Below are positions 38,080-50,510 of a stretch of DNA of 64,000 bases, one piece after another. Each line of letters starts with the position of its first letter. Position 1 is the stretch's first letter. The notes below the pieces were generated by a model that was not told the origin of the DNA, ran no database searches, and saw nothing but the letters and a program-made list of their open reading frames with translations. Position numbers and translations under genes: made by a program. Source of the stretch: Cynocephalus volans (lineage: Eukaryota; Chordata; Mammalia; Dermoptera; Cynocephalidae); contig NC_084462.1 of the NCBI RefSeq assembly GCF_027409185.1, positions 154,243,490 through 154,307,489 of the forward strand, given 5' to 3'.

Positions 38080-38570
38080 ACAAATTGCTTTATAACTCTA
38101 CATAACATAATAGACCTCCCCAAACTCAGTGGGTTAGAGCATTTATTCTCACTCAAGGCTCTGCTTCAAGGTGTAGGCCCATGGATCAGTGGGTGCAATT
38201 ATGATTTACATGTCTTATTCTGGGGCCCAGGTTGAAGGGACAGTTTGCCACCCAACTGTTCTGCTGTTGCTCTTCTCAAGGCAACAGCAGAAGTGCAAGA
38301 AGGCAAGGCCAACTCTACAAGCATAGTTCAAATGTCCGCTTGTACCACGTCTGCTAAGATCGCATCGACCAAAGTAACTCATATGATCCTGCCCTAAGGC
38401 TTAGGGTAAGAAGTAGATTGCACCCACCATGAGGCCAAAGCAAGTCACAGAACTGACCCCAACATCACTGGAGAGAAGTGTATCTCTCTCTTGGGGATGC
38501 TAGTGGAGGGAGTGAATATTTCCTGAATGATAATTTAATCCACCATAGATGGTTCACAGAGATGGAGTGG
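38080..38570. mobile_element. Ancient repeat, family not assigned
   Basis: ACATAATAGACCTCCCCAAA CTCAGTGGGTTAGAGC and GGCCAAAGCAAGTCACAGAA recall a known old mammalian element, but I cannot fix the family. Confidence 0.45.
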
Positions 38571-38700
38571 GATGAAAGGAGGAAAAAATTCACCAAATAG
38601 GATGTGTTATTGTCCTTGCTCTTTTAGTGTCTTCCACTTTCACAAAGTCTCTTATAAGGCTGGTGAAATGATTTGCTCCTAGCCTCTTAAAAATCATCTT

Positions 38701-38859
38701 TTTTTTTTTTTTTTTTTTTTTTTGTCTTTTTCGTGACCGGCACTCAGCCAGTGAGTGCACCAGTCAGTCCTATATAGGATCCGAACCCGCGGCAGCGGTG
38801 GCGGGAGCGTCGCCGCCCTCCCAGCGCTGCACTCTCCCGAGTGCGCCACGGGCTCGGCC
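38701..38859 (-). mobile_element. tRNA-Ile-derived SINE, GC-rich dimer
   Basis: Minus-strand copy with a long T-run and a near-perfect duplication TTAAAAATCATCTTT (right copy 38861-38875). It has an extra GCGGCAGCGGTGG expansion. Confidence 0.94.
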
Positions 38860-39000
38860 CTTAAAAATCATCTTTACAGGATGTATTCCTAAACTTTTAA
38901 ATTAATTTTAAATTATTCTTATTAATTTCAATTATAAAATGCAGTTTAGAGTTTGATTACCTTTAGTGTTGGATGTGAGCTTTTAAAAACTCAAGTAGAA

Positions 39001-39172
39001 GGGCCGGCCCGTAGCTCACTTGGGAGAGTGTGGTGCTGATAACACCAAAGCCACAAGTTTGGATCCCTATAAAGGGATGGCCGGTTGGCTCACTTGGGAG
39101 ATCGTGGTGCTGACAACACCAAGTCAAGGGTTAGGATCCCCTTACCAGTCATCTTTAAAAAAAAAAAAAAAA
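39001..39172 (+). mobile_element. tRNA-Ile-derived SINE, dimer
   Basis: GATAACACC-type dimer with both units complete and an A tail. Flanked by ACTCAAGTAGA on both sides. Confidence 0.95.
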
Positions 39173-39768
39173 AACTCAAGTAGAGTCTTTCCCAGCACTT
39201 CCATATAATCAGAACTTGGACTGCCTGTCCAGTGAGAAGCTGTCAAAGTAACACCAAGGCTGTTTAAATACCTTTGTAGAAAAAGAATAAATTACAAGCT
39301 CATTTCACACTTGAAAATGTTAGCGTTACAATGCAGATGCAGCGAAAAATACTTTTAGCAGTTTTCTAAGTGAAAGAGAAACTAGGCAAGTGGCTTAAAG
39401 ACATTAAAGCAAGGCCACAAGCCCTTTGTGCTAGAGATCATGATTAAAAGTCTCATGAAGATGTTTTTGTAGAGTACAAATTCTGTTTACATTTATCTGA
39501 GAATGAAAGAAATGCTATCAATAATTAAGTAACCATGCTCTATAGGAGTTTGAGGTTTAGTTGTTACATTGCAATGTAGTGAGAGAGAAAAAAATGTACT
39601 TTTCTGTTGGTGCTTCCTTGAATGGGATTTTTATAAACTTATTTTGAGATTCTAAACATTGCTCCTGTGATATTTCTTGAAATGCTGATGGGTAGAAAGT
39701 TTTCTGGTTGGAAACATCTAAGTTTTGAGGCTGTCGGGTTATTTGTAGTTCTCCTTAGACCTTTTTTG

Positions 39769-39929
<161 letters not shown>

Positions 39930-40499
39930 TGTAGAATAGAAAGAAATTCTAGTTGCCCATCGGAGAAATGTTTCTTTTTTGTTTGTCTAATTGAGTGAGT
40001 GTCTTGAGAGAAAGGAAATGATGGCAGTGAATTCAAGTGCTGTGCTCTGTCAGTCTTCAGCAGGTGACCAGAAAGCGAAAACACAAAAATCTACTTCTGT
40101 CCCTGCTCCTGCTCCTTGTGCATCAGGTCACATGAAAGATCCTCCCTTCCCAGCAACTATCTTCGTATTTACAGGACTCAGCTAAGAATATTGTAAAGTT
40201 TACTAGTGTTTTTTGCCACACTGCCTGAATAGTGAGGTCATTGACCTTCTCCATGCAGTCATCAATTGTTTTCAGCTGTTACTGGACCAGAATCAAATCT
40301 GGCTTTGCCTGCCTCTTTCTTTGTACCAACAGTGTTTGTTTGTTCACCAGGCCTGACTGAATACCTAGCCCTGTTCCCTGCCTCTGCTTCCTACTGAGCT
40401 CCATGTATAGAGGAGCTCTTTCAAATAGGCTCACCCTGTAGCACTGTGAACTTCAGAGCATCAAGGGAGGAATGAAGTTTCTCTGGGTGAACTGGAGAA

Positions 40500-40602
40500 A
40501 TCTTGGGCTGGGCATCAGAAGACATGGGTTCTGGAACTGACATTGTTATTCACTTGTCCCATAACCATGCACAGGCAAATTCCTTCACCTTTCCTGAGGT
40601 TG
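40500..40602 (+). mobile_element. MIR fragment
   Basis: CATCAGAAGACATGGGTTCT followed by a MIR-like middle part. Diverged. Confidence 0.5.
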
Positions 40603-40854
40603 TTTTGTTTTGTTTTGTTTCAACTGTAAATACAGATTCCTTTCCTCATGGGATTTTTTTTTTTTAAAGAATAAAATGGAATAATGGATGCAAAACGAAC
40701 TTTGAAAGTAGTATTGAGATATGCTTAAGTGACTACTATATTATTGATGATTCTTAAAAGATTTATCTGAGAAAACTCCATAAAGCTGAACAGATCCTAT
40801 GAGCATAAGGTAGAAATGGAAACTACTTAAATTAGAATGAACCAGTTCTCATTA

Positions 40855-40918
40855 TAGCTTATTCTTTGTGTGTGTGTGTGTGTGTGTGTGCGTGCGTGTG
40901 TGTGTTAGCTTATTCTTT
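40855..40918. repeat. (TG)n flanked by 13-bp direct repeats
   Basis: TAGCTTATTCTTT at 40855-40867 and 40906-40918 encloses a (TG)n with two CG interruptions. Confidence 0.92.
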
Positions 40919-41117
40919 AAAAAAAAAATACTAGGACTCTATATTGGGAATGCTTTTGGCACTTCACATTTTAATTTATAGTTAGAACAGTTATTGAAGT
41001 TTAAGATCTCATTTACTTCTAAGCAGTAGTTTTACTAGTAATAAAAACCAGCTCAATATACCTTAATCTTCATTGCTATAAACTTCTAGAAGGCAGACAT
41101 GGATGGGGTTTTATACA

Positions 41118-41245
41118 GAGGCAATTTAGTGTAATATGTAAATTCAGACTCCTTTGCTTGCCAAATGTGACCTGGGGCAGGTTAGTTAACTTCTGTGTGC
41201 CACATTGTTTTCATCTGTAAAATGGATAAAGTGAACATAATAAAT
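41118..41245 (+). mobile_element. MIR
   Basis: GTGACCTGGGGCAGGTTAGT TAACTTCTGTG and CATCTGTAAAATGGATAAAG are the MIR core and tail. Confidence 0.75.
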
Positions 41246-41568
41246 TAATTAAATCCCCTCATTGTCTGTCTCTCAGTTTTGCATATTAAGAAGACTGTCA
41301 GTGTCTGTCTTATTTAGTAAATAGATGATTACTTTTCTCATTATTTAGTATTGTTTTATTTGTACTAAATTTATAGTATAAGATTATACTAATCTTATTT
41401 AGTGAACGGACAATCACTTTTATTCTGCTCATATTTTATCTGTAAATGTAATACACTTTACTTACCTTTTATTTTTGTCTGCATTATCCTTTCTTGCCTT
41501 TTGCCTTGTTTCATTTAGCTAACGCTATCTTGTTTACTTGTTTTGTTTCTGAGGGATCATATGAGAAT

Positions 41569-41594
41569 TTTTTTTTTTTTTGGTGGCTGGCCAG
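41569..41594 (-). mobile_element. Minimal 5'-truncated SINE (26 bp)
   Basis: T-run plus GGTGGCTGGCCAG, flanked by ATATGAGAAT on both sides (41559-41568, 41595-41604). Confidence 0.8.
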
Positions 41595-41871
41595 ATATGA
41601 GAATATTAATGACAGATTTCTAAGGTTTTTTTCCATAATAGAGCTCTAATTTAAATGGTATGGTATAGTTTTCAGAGCAGCCAGTGGAGGTAATTGGTAA
41701 GAACTGTTTTCTGTTTCACATCTTGTGGCACTTCTGGGTTAGTTGAGATAGTGGTACTGTATTAAATGTTTCTGTGGAAAGGAAGAGCATAACATGTACC
41801 CTCTTTGCCCGTCAGCAATGCTACACTAATGTTATAATTTCAACTAGTCAGTTTTTAAAAATCTGGAAGCT

Positions 41872-41938
41872 GAGTGTTGTAACACCAAGGTGAAGGGTTT
41901 GGATCCCTGTACCAGCCAGCTGTAAAAAACAAACAAAA
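41872..41938 (+). mobile_element. tRNA-Ile-derived SINE, 5'-truncated
   Basis: Begins within the tRNA part (GTTGTAACACCAAGG) and ends in a CAAA-rich tail. Flanks CTGGAAGCT / CTAGAAGCT. Confidence 0.85.
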
Positions 41939-41984
41939 ACCTAGAAGCTTAGGTCGGAACGTTTACTTGGAGCACTTATTGTAC

Positions 41985-42152
41985 TATTTTTTTTTTAAAG
42001 ATGACCAGTAAGGGGATCTTAACCCTTGACTTGGTGTTGTCAGCACCACACTTTCCGAAGTGAGCTAACTGGTCATCCCTATATAGGGATCCAAACCTGT
42101 AGCCTTGGTGTTATCAGCACCATACTATCCCAAGTGAGCCACAGGCCAGGCC
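41985..42152 (-). mobile_element. tRNA-Ile-derived SINE, dimer
   Basis: GATAACACC-type on the minus strand, 12-bp perfect duplication CACTTATTGTAC (41973-41984, 42153-42164). Confidence 0.95.
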
Positions 42153-42224
42153 CACTTATTGTACCTTAAAAATATAACTATTCTATTGGAATCAACCTCT
42201 CTTTTGATTATGCTAATATATATA

Positions 42225-42576
42225 CAGATGCTCCTCGACTTGTGATAGAGGTTATATTCCAGTAAACCCATCGTAAGTATTGAAATTCAAAAATTCATTT
42301 ACTACTCCTAACCTACTGAACGTTGTAGCTTAGCCAAGACTACTTTAAACATGCTCAGAAGACTTACGTCAGTTGGGTAAAGTCATCTAACACAAAGCCT
42401 ATTTTTAATAAAGTGTTGAATATCTCTAATAATTTATTGAATGAGGCTTTCAAAGTGAAAAACAGAACGGTTGTATGGGTAATCGAAGTGAGGTTTCCAC
42501 TGAATGCTTATAGCTTTTGCACCATAGTGAAGTCGTAAAAATGTAAGTCAGACTATTGTAGGTCAGGGATCATCTG
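42225..42576. mobile_element. Tigger-type non-autonomous DNA transposon
   Basis: 352 bp from CAGATGCTCCTCGACTT to GGTCAGGGATCATCTG, flanked by TA on both sides. Confidence 0.85.
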
Positions 42577-42654
42577 TATTGCCACATCTTAATTTTATCC
42601 ATGTTAAAACATAGGACCAAAGGTATAAATAGTCCTAAATATAGGTTCCCTCCT

Positions 42655-42825
42655 ATAAAAACCTATTTGAATTTTTTGATTGAAGTATAATATGGAAATA
42701 TACAGCTCAGTGAATTTTCATACTGAAACTCCTTTGTAACTATCACCTAGATCAAGAAACAACATTACCAATACCCTACATGCTTTCCCATCCCCTATAA
42801 AAGTAACCGTTGTCTCTGTTTGTTG
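42655..42825 (-). mobile_element. Old L1 3' fragment
   Basis: TTTTTGATTGAAGTATAATA ... ACTCCTTTGTAACTATCACC resembles the antisense L1M 3' region. Confidence 0.55.
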
Positions 42826-42937
42826 GTTTTTTTTTTTTTTTTTTTTTTGGTGGCTGGCAGGATCAGGGATCCAAACCCCTTGACCTTGGTGTTACAACAC
42901 CTCACACTAACCAGCTGAGCTAGCTAACCGGCCAGCC
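42825..42937 (-). mobile_element. tRNA-Ile-derived SINE, monomer
   Basis: Minus-strand monomer with T-run. Flanks TCTCTGTTTGT / TCTCTATTTGT. Confidence 0.92.
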
Positions 42938-43559
42938 TCTCTATTTGTGTTTTTAATTCACTTTATTTTTAAAACAAATTTACATTAATTAGTTAATTTG
43001 CAGTTTGCTAATCCCATGCCAGCTGACTATAGGCTAAATGTGAGGGGAGGAGAAAGTTGGACATCACATATAAAAGCATGTAGGATAGAAGGGAAAGCAT
43101 ACCTTGGTTACAAATTTGTCATGATTCAAATGATCCAAATATAGGTAATTAAGGGTTGATTTGAACTTGATACCTTATTCGAGAATAGGTTACTCTATGT
43201 GTTTTTGATGAAAAATCATTAGAAGAAAAAAGTAGAATATTTAGAGGGTAGAGGATCCTGAAGTTAAAAGTGAAAATGAAACAGGACATTCACAAAATGC
43301 TTTATTATTTAAATATGTACACAGTGATGATTTAGATACTATATATTAATTAGAATACTGTTTACAGATGTGCAGAGATTTTTCTAATCTATATTTCTGA
43401 AGACTTTTTCTGTGAAAAGGTAAAGTTGAAGTCATTAAGATTGACTGATAGGAATTAAGGTAGCCGGGCAAATGGGAATGTGGCCCCCCCCAGAGGGTGA
43501 ACTCTGAGAGACAGTCCTGTCTGTAAATAATACTGTGCCAGGACACAAAGGACAGACCT

Positions 43560-43755
43560 GAGGCTGCAAGTTAGCAGTCTGGGATTCTTGTCCTGGTCTG
43601 CCTAATTGTGTGATCTTAAGCAAGTCACTGAACTTCTATGGGTCCACTTCTGCTTTTGTAAAATAGACATGTTACTTTTTCACCGTGCCTAGGGGCATCA
43701 TTGTAAGGATAAAATGAGATGCTAGAAAGAATTTTGCAAAATTAAAAGCACTAGA
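43560..43755 (+). mobile_element. MIR
   Basis: TTGTGTGATCTTAAGCAAGT CACTGAACTTC and ATTGTAAGGATAAAATGAGA. Confidence 0.75.
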
Positions 43756-44083
43756 CATATAATTATATGGAGATAGAAAAATTAGGTTGGATTGGTCAGC
43801 ATAGAAAAAAAAACATTGAGGAGTACATTCCTTAAGATCATTCCGCTCCCTTTGCTCTAAATCCGAAGTCATTGTCTTTGTGATTGAAAATATTTGGTGT
43901 CTCACATGGATCTACTCATTGCCAAAGAGGTACCTTGAGTTGACTATAAGTTTGTCAGTTGAAGGTCATAGCAAATTAATACATTTCTGGCTTACAAGTT
44001 GATCTTAATAAGCATTTGATTGGTGTGAATGGATTTACTAGGATTTGACCAACATTAGGTGACTTGGTAAAATCCTATTTCAG

Positions 44084-44165
44084 ACCTAATCCAGGAGTCT
44101 GCAAGTGACAGCAGCCTGCAAGGTCCTTAGACAGTTTGGCCTGGAGGATAACACATGAAAGAAAG
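44084..44165 (+). other. PSEN1: PSEN1 exon 2 (5' UTR)
   Basis: Begins ACCTAATCCAGGAGTCTGCA after the acceptor CCTATTTCAG and ends CATGAAAGAAAG before donor GTTTGT. It closely matches the human PSEN1 5'-UTR exon that carries CTGCAAGTGACA and the TTTGGCCTGGAGGA segment. It contains one upstream ATG (in ACACATGAAAG) that is out of use for the main protein. Confidence 0.9.
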
Positions 44166-44257
44166 GTTTGTTTCTGCTAAATGTAATTTATGAAAGTGTT
44201 TTAAAATGAAAATATAATTGTAATGCACAAAGTTTTGTTTTCTTTTTCCCTTTTCAG

Positions 44258-44475
<218 letters not shown>

Positions 44476-44599
44476 TGAGCAGGCTTTCTTTACTTTACCA
44501 AATTTATGTATTTGTTGAACTTCAACTGAGGGCAAGGCATTATACCCTTTGGTTCTGAGGGATACAAAGCTATTTAAGAAATAGTTGTTGATAAAGTTT

Positions 44600-44805
44600 C
44601 TCCCTGGCTCAGGTATCTCCTCCTCAAATGAAGCCTTTTCCAACTTCTGGAATTGTACAACACCTCATAGTTCACATTGTTTACTATTTTACCTATTTTG
44701 CTCTTACTCTTCTACAGACTGAGTACATTTTATTTACTTTTTTAAAACCTAGCACAGGTTCCTGACAGTTGCTCGGTAAATGTTCATTGACAGAATGATT
44801 GCACA
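44600..44805 (+). mobile_element. L2 3' end
   Basis: CTCCTCAAATGAAGCCTTTT CC ... AACCTAGCACAGG ... GGTAAATGTTCATTGACAGA. Confidence 0.65.
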
Positions 44806-45178
44806 ATGTAAGGCTAAGTGTAGAAGTCCTAAGAGTTCAAAGGAGAGGTGTAATCAAGAAAGGGATATAAGTTGTGGCATGGGACATTGACTCTTCACAG
44901 GCTACACACACGGACATCAAATCTGCCTGCGACTCTATTAGCTAATCATTACAAATTGAGTGTCGACTCCACAGATGGGCTGTGCGATAGCTGGGGAATC
45001 AGTGGGATTTTTAGAGGTGGAGCCAGAATGGAGGAAAACACAGACCAACTATAAGCTATGCAGGCTGCACTAGGCAGTGAAGGAGTCAGACTTTCCTCGA
45101 TTAGAGCCAGAGGGCAGAGCTAGGAACAGTGGTGGAAGTTACCAGGAGACTGGTTCTGGATTAGTAAAAAGAAGTTTC

Positions 45179-45328
45179 GGGCTGACCCTGTGGCGCACTC
45201 GGGAGAGTGCGGCGCTGGGAGCGCAGTAGCGCTCCCGCCGCGGGTTCGGATCCTATATAGGAATGGCCGGTGCACTCACTGGCTGAGTGCCGGTCACGAA
45301 AAAGGCAAAAAAAAAAAAAAAAAAAAGT
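45179..45328 (+). mobile_element. tRNA-Ile-derived SINE, GC-rich dimer
   Basis: GGGCTGACCCTGTGGCGCAC ... GTGCCGGTCACGAAAAAGGC and A tail. Flanks AGAAGTTTC / AAAAGTTTC. Confidence 0.94.
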
Positions 45329-46029
45329 TTCTCACAATTACAATACAACTGAAAGAGCATGGGCTGCCTTCTAGGCTAGTGCATATTTGTCACCAAAAGT
45401 AGTCACAGAAGACTAGGAGACCTCCAGTCAGATCTGCACAGGGTTAATCCATGGAATGTGCAGTTGAACTAGAGTGCTCAATGGCATGGAAGTTCCTTTT
45501 ACACCCTGAAGATTTAGGATTCCTCGCTTTTCCCCATCTGTAAAATTATGTGATTTTCTAGATAATCTCATGGTTCTCTCCCAGCTCAAGAGTTTTGATA
45601 TGACCAGAAGTTGGGGTGGCCAACTGTCTCAGTATGCCTGAGACTAGAAGTGTTGGAACACAGGACTTTCGATTTTAAAACTGGGGCAGTCCTGAGCAAA
45701 TAGGATCAAATTGGTTACTCTACCAGAAGTATAATGAAATTGAAATCATTTTGGATCTGACAAACCAAGACTTATTCACTTAGTTGACTTGTGTCACCTC
45801 AAGTACCATTACAGTCATGTATTGTTAGTGTTGAAGTAGCAGATAACATCTAAAGCATTTTTCTTGTTCCAAAGGTAAAATGTTGCCCTTGGCTTCATTT
45901 CTTCATCTCTTAGCAGATACAGTGATGGGCCACTATAGCCCAGAAAATGGATTTTTCTTCTGTGGGCTGCTTATATAATCTCATTCTCAGTGAAGGGATT
46001 TGAAGTTGATGAGAGTAGTCAGAGAGCTA

Positions 46030-47172
46030 AAAATAGTGTTTGTTTTTTTAACCCAAATATTTATTCCTCAAATTTTTGTGTAATGCTTCAAGCTTATACA
46101 GAAAAGTGTGGCAAATAATATGTACCCACCACCCAACATAGTTAAACTTTAACATCTTGTCTTTAGATGTGTATACCATGTTTTTGAGGATTATTTTCAC
46201 TAAGCTTTTTCTGTTTCTATTATTTATTGATCCTATGCTAAATGAAATCCTAACCGAACAAAAATTTTGCATTTAATTTGGAAAGTGATACTAGTTATAT
46301 GACCAAAAAAATTGCAAGTAAGGACTGGCTGGTTAGCTCAGTTGGTTAGAGTATGGTGTTATTTTAAAAAGTTTACAAAATTTGAATTATTAAAATTTTA
46401 CAAAAAGAAATTGCAGGTAAAATTGAAGTGCCCTTCCTCTACTCCCCTTTCTTTTTTCCCAGGATAGTTACTATCCTGAATTTGGTGTTTATCATGCTTA
46501 CTATAAATATTTATATACGTAAACAATATATAATATTATATAGTGCTACCTTGCATGTTCTGAAACTTTATATAAAGTATGTGTGCCTAAAAGTTCTAAA
46601 AGGAATTTCCCACATTTTTGAAATTTATGTATGTAGGTATATGTTGCAGAGGAGACATTCCCATGTTTTTGGAATTTATGTGTATATATAGATGCACGCA
46701 GCTCTAGTTCATTTATTTTCTTTTGTGAATATTTAAAAATTTTCTATTCTGTTTAAAAATATTTGATAGTTTCCAATTTTTCATAACTGACAGTGCCACA
46801 ATGACATTTTAATTCATTAATCCCTGTGTGCATTTCTCAAAGATAGTTACTGTGATTGGGTATATGGTTCTCTGTATTAGAGATTGTCAGGGTCCTTTCC
46901 AAAGTGGTTGTCTATCAAGAATATTGCAGTGTCCATTCTTCAACATCCTTGCCAGTCTTGGTATTGTCAGACTTAATACCTATCAGACTGAAAGGCTTAA
47001 ATTGTATCTTGTGTTATTTTAATTGTATTTCCCTAATTGCTAAAAAGGTTGAACTTTTTTCCTTATACTTGTTGGCCATTTTATTTTCTCCTTTGTGAAT
47101 TACCTGTTCATATTCTTTGCCCTTTTTTCTTCTATTGGTTGTTTTGTCTTTTTTTTACTGATTTTTTACAAA
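46030..47172 (-). mobile_element. Old L1 3' region (ORF2 end and 3' UTR), antisense
   Basis: Order and content of L1 3' sequence: 46080-46160 (3' UTR-like) and 46790-47150 (TTTCCAAAGTGG ... CATCCTTGCCAGTCTTGGTA ... TTTCCCTAATTGCTAAAAAG). Resumes at 47640-47730 after a DNA transposon. Confidence 0.65.
46323..46362 (+). mobile_element. tRNA-Ile-derived SINE, 5' part only
   Basis: GACTGGCTGGTTAGCTCAGT TGGTTAGAGTATGGTGTTA, then the match stops, so the 3' part was lost. Confidence 0.85.
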
Positions 47173-47174
47173 TA

Positions 47175-47611
47175 CAGTTGTCCCTCGGTATCCGTGAGGG
47201 ATTGGTTCCAGTACCTACCATGGATACCAAAATCCACAGATGACCAAATCCCTGATGTTACATGGTGTAGTATTTGCAAGTAACCTACTCATATGTTCTT
47301 GTATACTTTAAATCATCACTAAGGCTAGCCGGTTAGCTCAGTTGGTTAGAGCGCAGCCCTATAACACCAAGGTCACAGGTTCAGATCCCTGTACCAGCCA
47401 GCTGTCCCCCCCAAAATAAATAAATAAATCATTTCTAGATTACTTATAATACCTAATACAATGTCTACACATCACTTCATTTGCATGGATTCAACATAGT
47501 ACTTGGCTCATGGCAATTCAAGTTTTGCTATTTGGAATGTTGTGGATTTTTTTTTTCCTGAATATTTTTGAACCAAGGTTGGTTGAATCCACAGATAGGG
47601 AGGGCCGACTA
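47175..47611. mobile_element. MER2/Tigger2-like DNA transposon with SINE inside
   Basis: CAGTTGTCCCTCGGTATCC at the left, GGGAGGGCCGACTA at the right, TA flanks. The middle has the MER2 hallmark TTTAAATCATC and TCTAGATTACTTATAATACC on either side of the SINE. Confidence 0.85.
47322..47426 (+). mobile_element. tRNA-Ile-derived SINE, monomer
   Basis: GGCTAGCCGGTTAGCTCAGT ... with an (AAAT)n tail, inserted in the MER2-like element. Flanks AAATCAT. Confidence 0.93.
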
Positions 47612-48363
47612 TACAGTATATATATTTAGGGGGTGGTTAGGGTTACTTATCTCATGTTGGCTATGTGCTTTTCAAATATTTCCTCCCAGTCTGTGTCTTC
47701 AGTTTGTTCATAGTACGTAATTTAAATGTGTTAAGTGAATTATTCTTTCCTTTTAAAAATTAATTTGTATCTTTTCAGTTTAAAATAGTTTAAGAATATG
47801 CAGTATAGTTTATCAGACCTGAATATGAAGAAAGCTTTCCATTTCATAATAAAGACTTAACTAAAGTACTATAGTGGAAACTGCTGTGTAGTTGGCTAAT
47901 GTTCAGCTGTTCCATCATTGTCTTATATCTATATGAGAAAAATAAGAGAAAAAAGAGTGATCTTGGTGATTTTCCTCTTTCATTTTCCAAATATTCTATG
48001 ATACAGTTATCTCATAGTTTTTTTTAAAAAGCTACTCTTAAAAAGGAAAATTTTTTTAACGTGAGGAAAGGTCATGAAAGGGCAATATGCTACCTGGGGA
48101 ATATATGTGGAAAGAGGCAAGCATTCAAGGTTTTCTGTGATGACTGACTGAAACAGTGGGGAAGTTAGAACAGCTGATATAAAAAAAAAAGCAAAAAAGC
48201 CTGATAGTGTAGGGTCTTTGAGAGCACCCTTATTGGTAGTTGGAGTTTATATTATGCCCTCTTCTTCAGTAAAAGCTTCAGTTATGTCTGTTAGTCTCCA
48301 TTTTAAAAGACTGAAATGTTTATAATGCATTATAGAAAGTTTCATCAAAAATATTAGGTTTTG

Positions 48364-48462
48364 GGGGCTGGCCAGTTAGCTCAGTTGGTTAGAGTGCACA
48401 GTGTTATAACCAAGGTCAAGGGTTCGGATTCCTGTACCAACCAGCCAGCTGCCAAAAAAAAT
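48364..48462 (+). mobile_element. tRNA-Ile-derived SINE, monomer
   Basis: GGGCTGGCCAGTTAGCTCAG ... Flanks ATTAGGTTTT / ATTAAGTTTT. Confidence 0.92.
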
Positions 48463-49719
48463 TAAGTTTTTGGACTTACCTTTAAGCTTTGATTATCTGG
48501 AAAACTAAACCTTATGAAACATTTTAATTCCTGACAGTGTTAGATGAGAGGTATTGTTGCCTTGTTCTTACCTTTTCATTTTGGAATTTTGTACTGTTTT
48601 ATGCTTGTTGACCTATATAGGTCGTACATTCTCTGAAGGCAGAACTTCGTTCATGTTTCTGAGCTGCCATTAGAGTTTATTGGTCACTCAGTATATCTAA
48701 ACCAGTTTAGTCCAAATCTTTCAGCCAAAAAAAAAATCAAAGGAGTTTTGGGGTTTTTTTCTCACATTAACAAGAGAAATTTAAAGATTTTGTATCTGCA
48801 AATAAATGTCCAAGTGAATCATCAATTGCTTAAGGGCTTCAGCTTTCATGTGGAGGGTTTTCTGCACACCCTTTCTCTGGGCACACTTGCTCCACCATGT
48901 CATGTTACTGTTGTGGCTTCCATGCTATATCTGCACGGCTCTCACCATGTGAGGCAGATCTGCAACTGTTATGTAGAGCTACTGTCAAATGATAGCTTGG
49001 CATGTCACAAGAGCCAGGTAAGAATTCATTTTATTATTTTTTTTCTCAGGAATGTATGTCCTGCTTCCTTAAAGATGTCATTCAATTGAAGATTTTACTG
49101 CTTTCCATTAGTTTACCCTCCACCTCAAGGACTTCTCCTCTGTTTTTGCTGTTGGTTGGCTATGTCTGTAGGGACCAGAGACTAGAAGATAGACTGACTA
49201 TTCAGCTATTTCTGAAAAGGGCAAAGTTTATAAGTCATGAAATAACTGAAGGTCTTTGTTTACTAAATGTATCATATAGATTGGATATTAAAGTAGCTCT
49301 AACAAGAGCATTGTCTGGGTGTTTTTCTATAGTTTGTGATCTATCATAATCCTTCGGTTTACTTTCGTTATACCTATTGAAATAATTTGTAGGATTTTAT
49401 TTTTCTATTGCAAAATTTTGATGTCTAGAGCTCTTTTTCTTTGACTTGTCAAAATTCTTTGCCAAAAGTCAGTCTGCATTTCATTTCTACTGAGATTACA
49501 GGAATATACTAAAACTGAAGGAAACTGAAAATATAAACTTCATAATAGTGAAAATTCATGTTTTTGATTTGGTGTAGACTTGCATATTTTATGTGGATTA
49601 ACTGAGACTTTTTTGCTTTTCTAAGATACAAAAAAGTAAATTTTTTTTTAAGTAAGTGTGAAACTAGTTTATATTTGTAATTAAGCCTTATAGAATATAT
49701 ATTAGAATATATATACTAT

Positions 49720-49890
49720 CAAACCTTAGTGTGCCTTGGAATTCCCTGGAGGGGTTACTAAAATTCTTTGGCCCCAACCTAAGTTTCTGATTTTGTAGGT
49801 ATGAGATGGCCCAGAGAATTTGCATTTCTGATCAACTCCCAGGTCTTGCCAGTGGTTCTGGTCCAGGGACTATAGTTTGAGAACAATGGT
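49720..49890 (+). mobile_element. MER5A-like hAT MITE
   Basis: CTTAGTGTGCCTTGGAATTC ... GAGAATTTGCATTTCTGATC ... GGACTATAGTTTGAGAACA. Confidence 0.78.
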
Positions 49891-49913
49891 ATTTGAGTAA
49901 AGAAATAAAGGGA

Positions 49914-50058
49914 GGGCCGAGCCTGTGGCGCACTCGGGAGGGTGCTGCGCTGGGAGCGCGGCAACGCTCCCAGTGGCCGCGGGTTCGGATCCTATATAGG
50001 AATGGCCGGTACACTCACTGGCTGAGTGCCGGTCACGAAAAAGAAAAAAAAAAAAAAA
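49914..50058 (+). mobile_element. tRNA-Ile-derived SINE, GC-rich dimer
   Basis: GGCCGAGCCTGTGGCGCACT ... Flanks AGAAATAAAGGGA on both sides. Confidence 0.95.
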
Positions 50059-50411
50059 AGAAATAAAGGGAAAGTGACATTAGAGAAAAATAGCTAGATT
50101 TATTAATTGAATACTTGATATTTTTATTCATATTAGTTTATTCTGACCCACATTTTCTAGTCTTTAATGAAATAAATTGTCAGCAGCCTTTTTGATTTAG
50201 AATAGAAAACGACCAGTCATTTGTTAACTAAAAAAGAAACCTTAAAATAATAATCATTGAAAGACCAATAATAATTCTCCATGTAAAAGCAGTTGCTGAA
50301 GAACATTTATGTAAGTCTGCTACGTTCAGCTGCTAAATTTATAACATTAAAATGTGTCTGTCTTTATAAATGAAGGTCATCTGCAATATCATTTCAGAAT
50401 TCAAAACATTA

Positions 50412-50510
50412 GGGCTGGCTGTTTAGCTCAGTGGTAGAGAGTAGTGCTGATAACACGAAGGTCAAGGGTTCAGAACCCCTTACCAGCCAGCCACCAGTTA
50501 AAAAATAAAA
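50412..50510 (+). mobile_element. tRNA-Ile-derived SINE, monomer
   Basis: GGGCTGGCTGTTTAGCTCAG TGGTAGAG ... Flanks AAAACATTA / AAAGCATTA. Confidence 0.92.

Noticed and set aside
47322..47400. tRNA-Ile genes in the many tRNA-like sequences
   Set aside because: All copies have degenerate stems, A tails and target duplications. They are SINEs, not tRNA genes.
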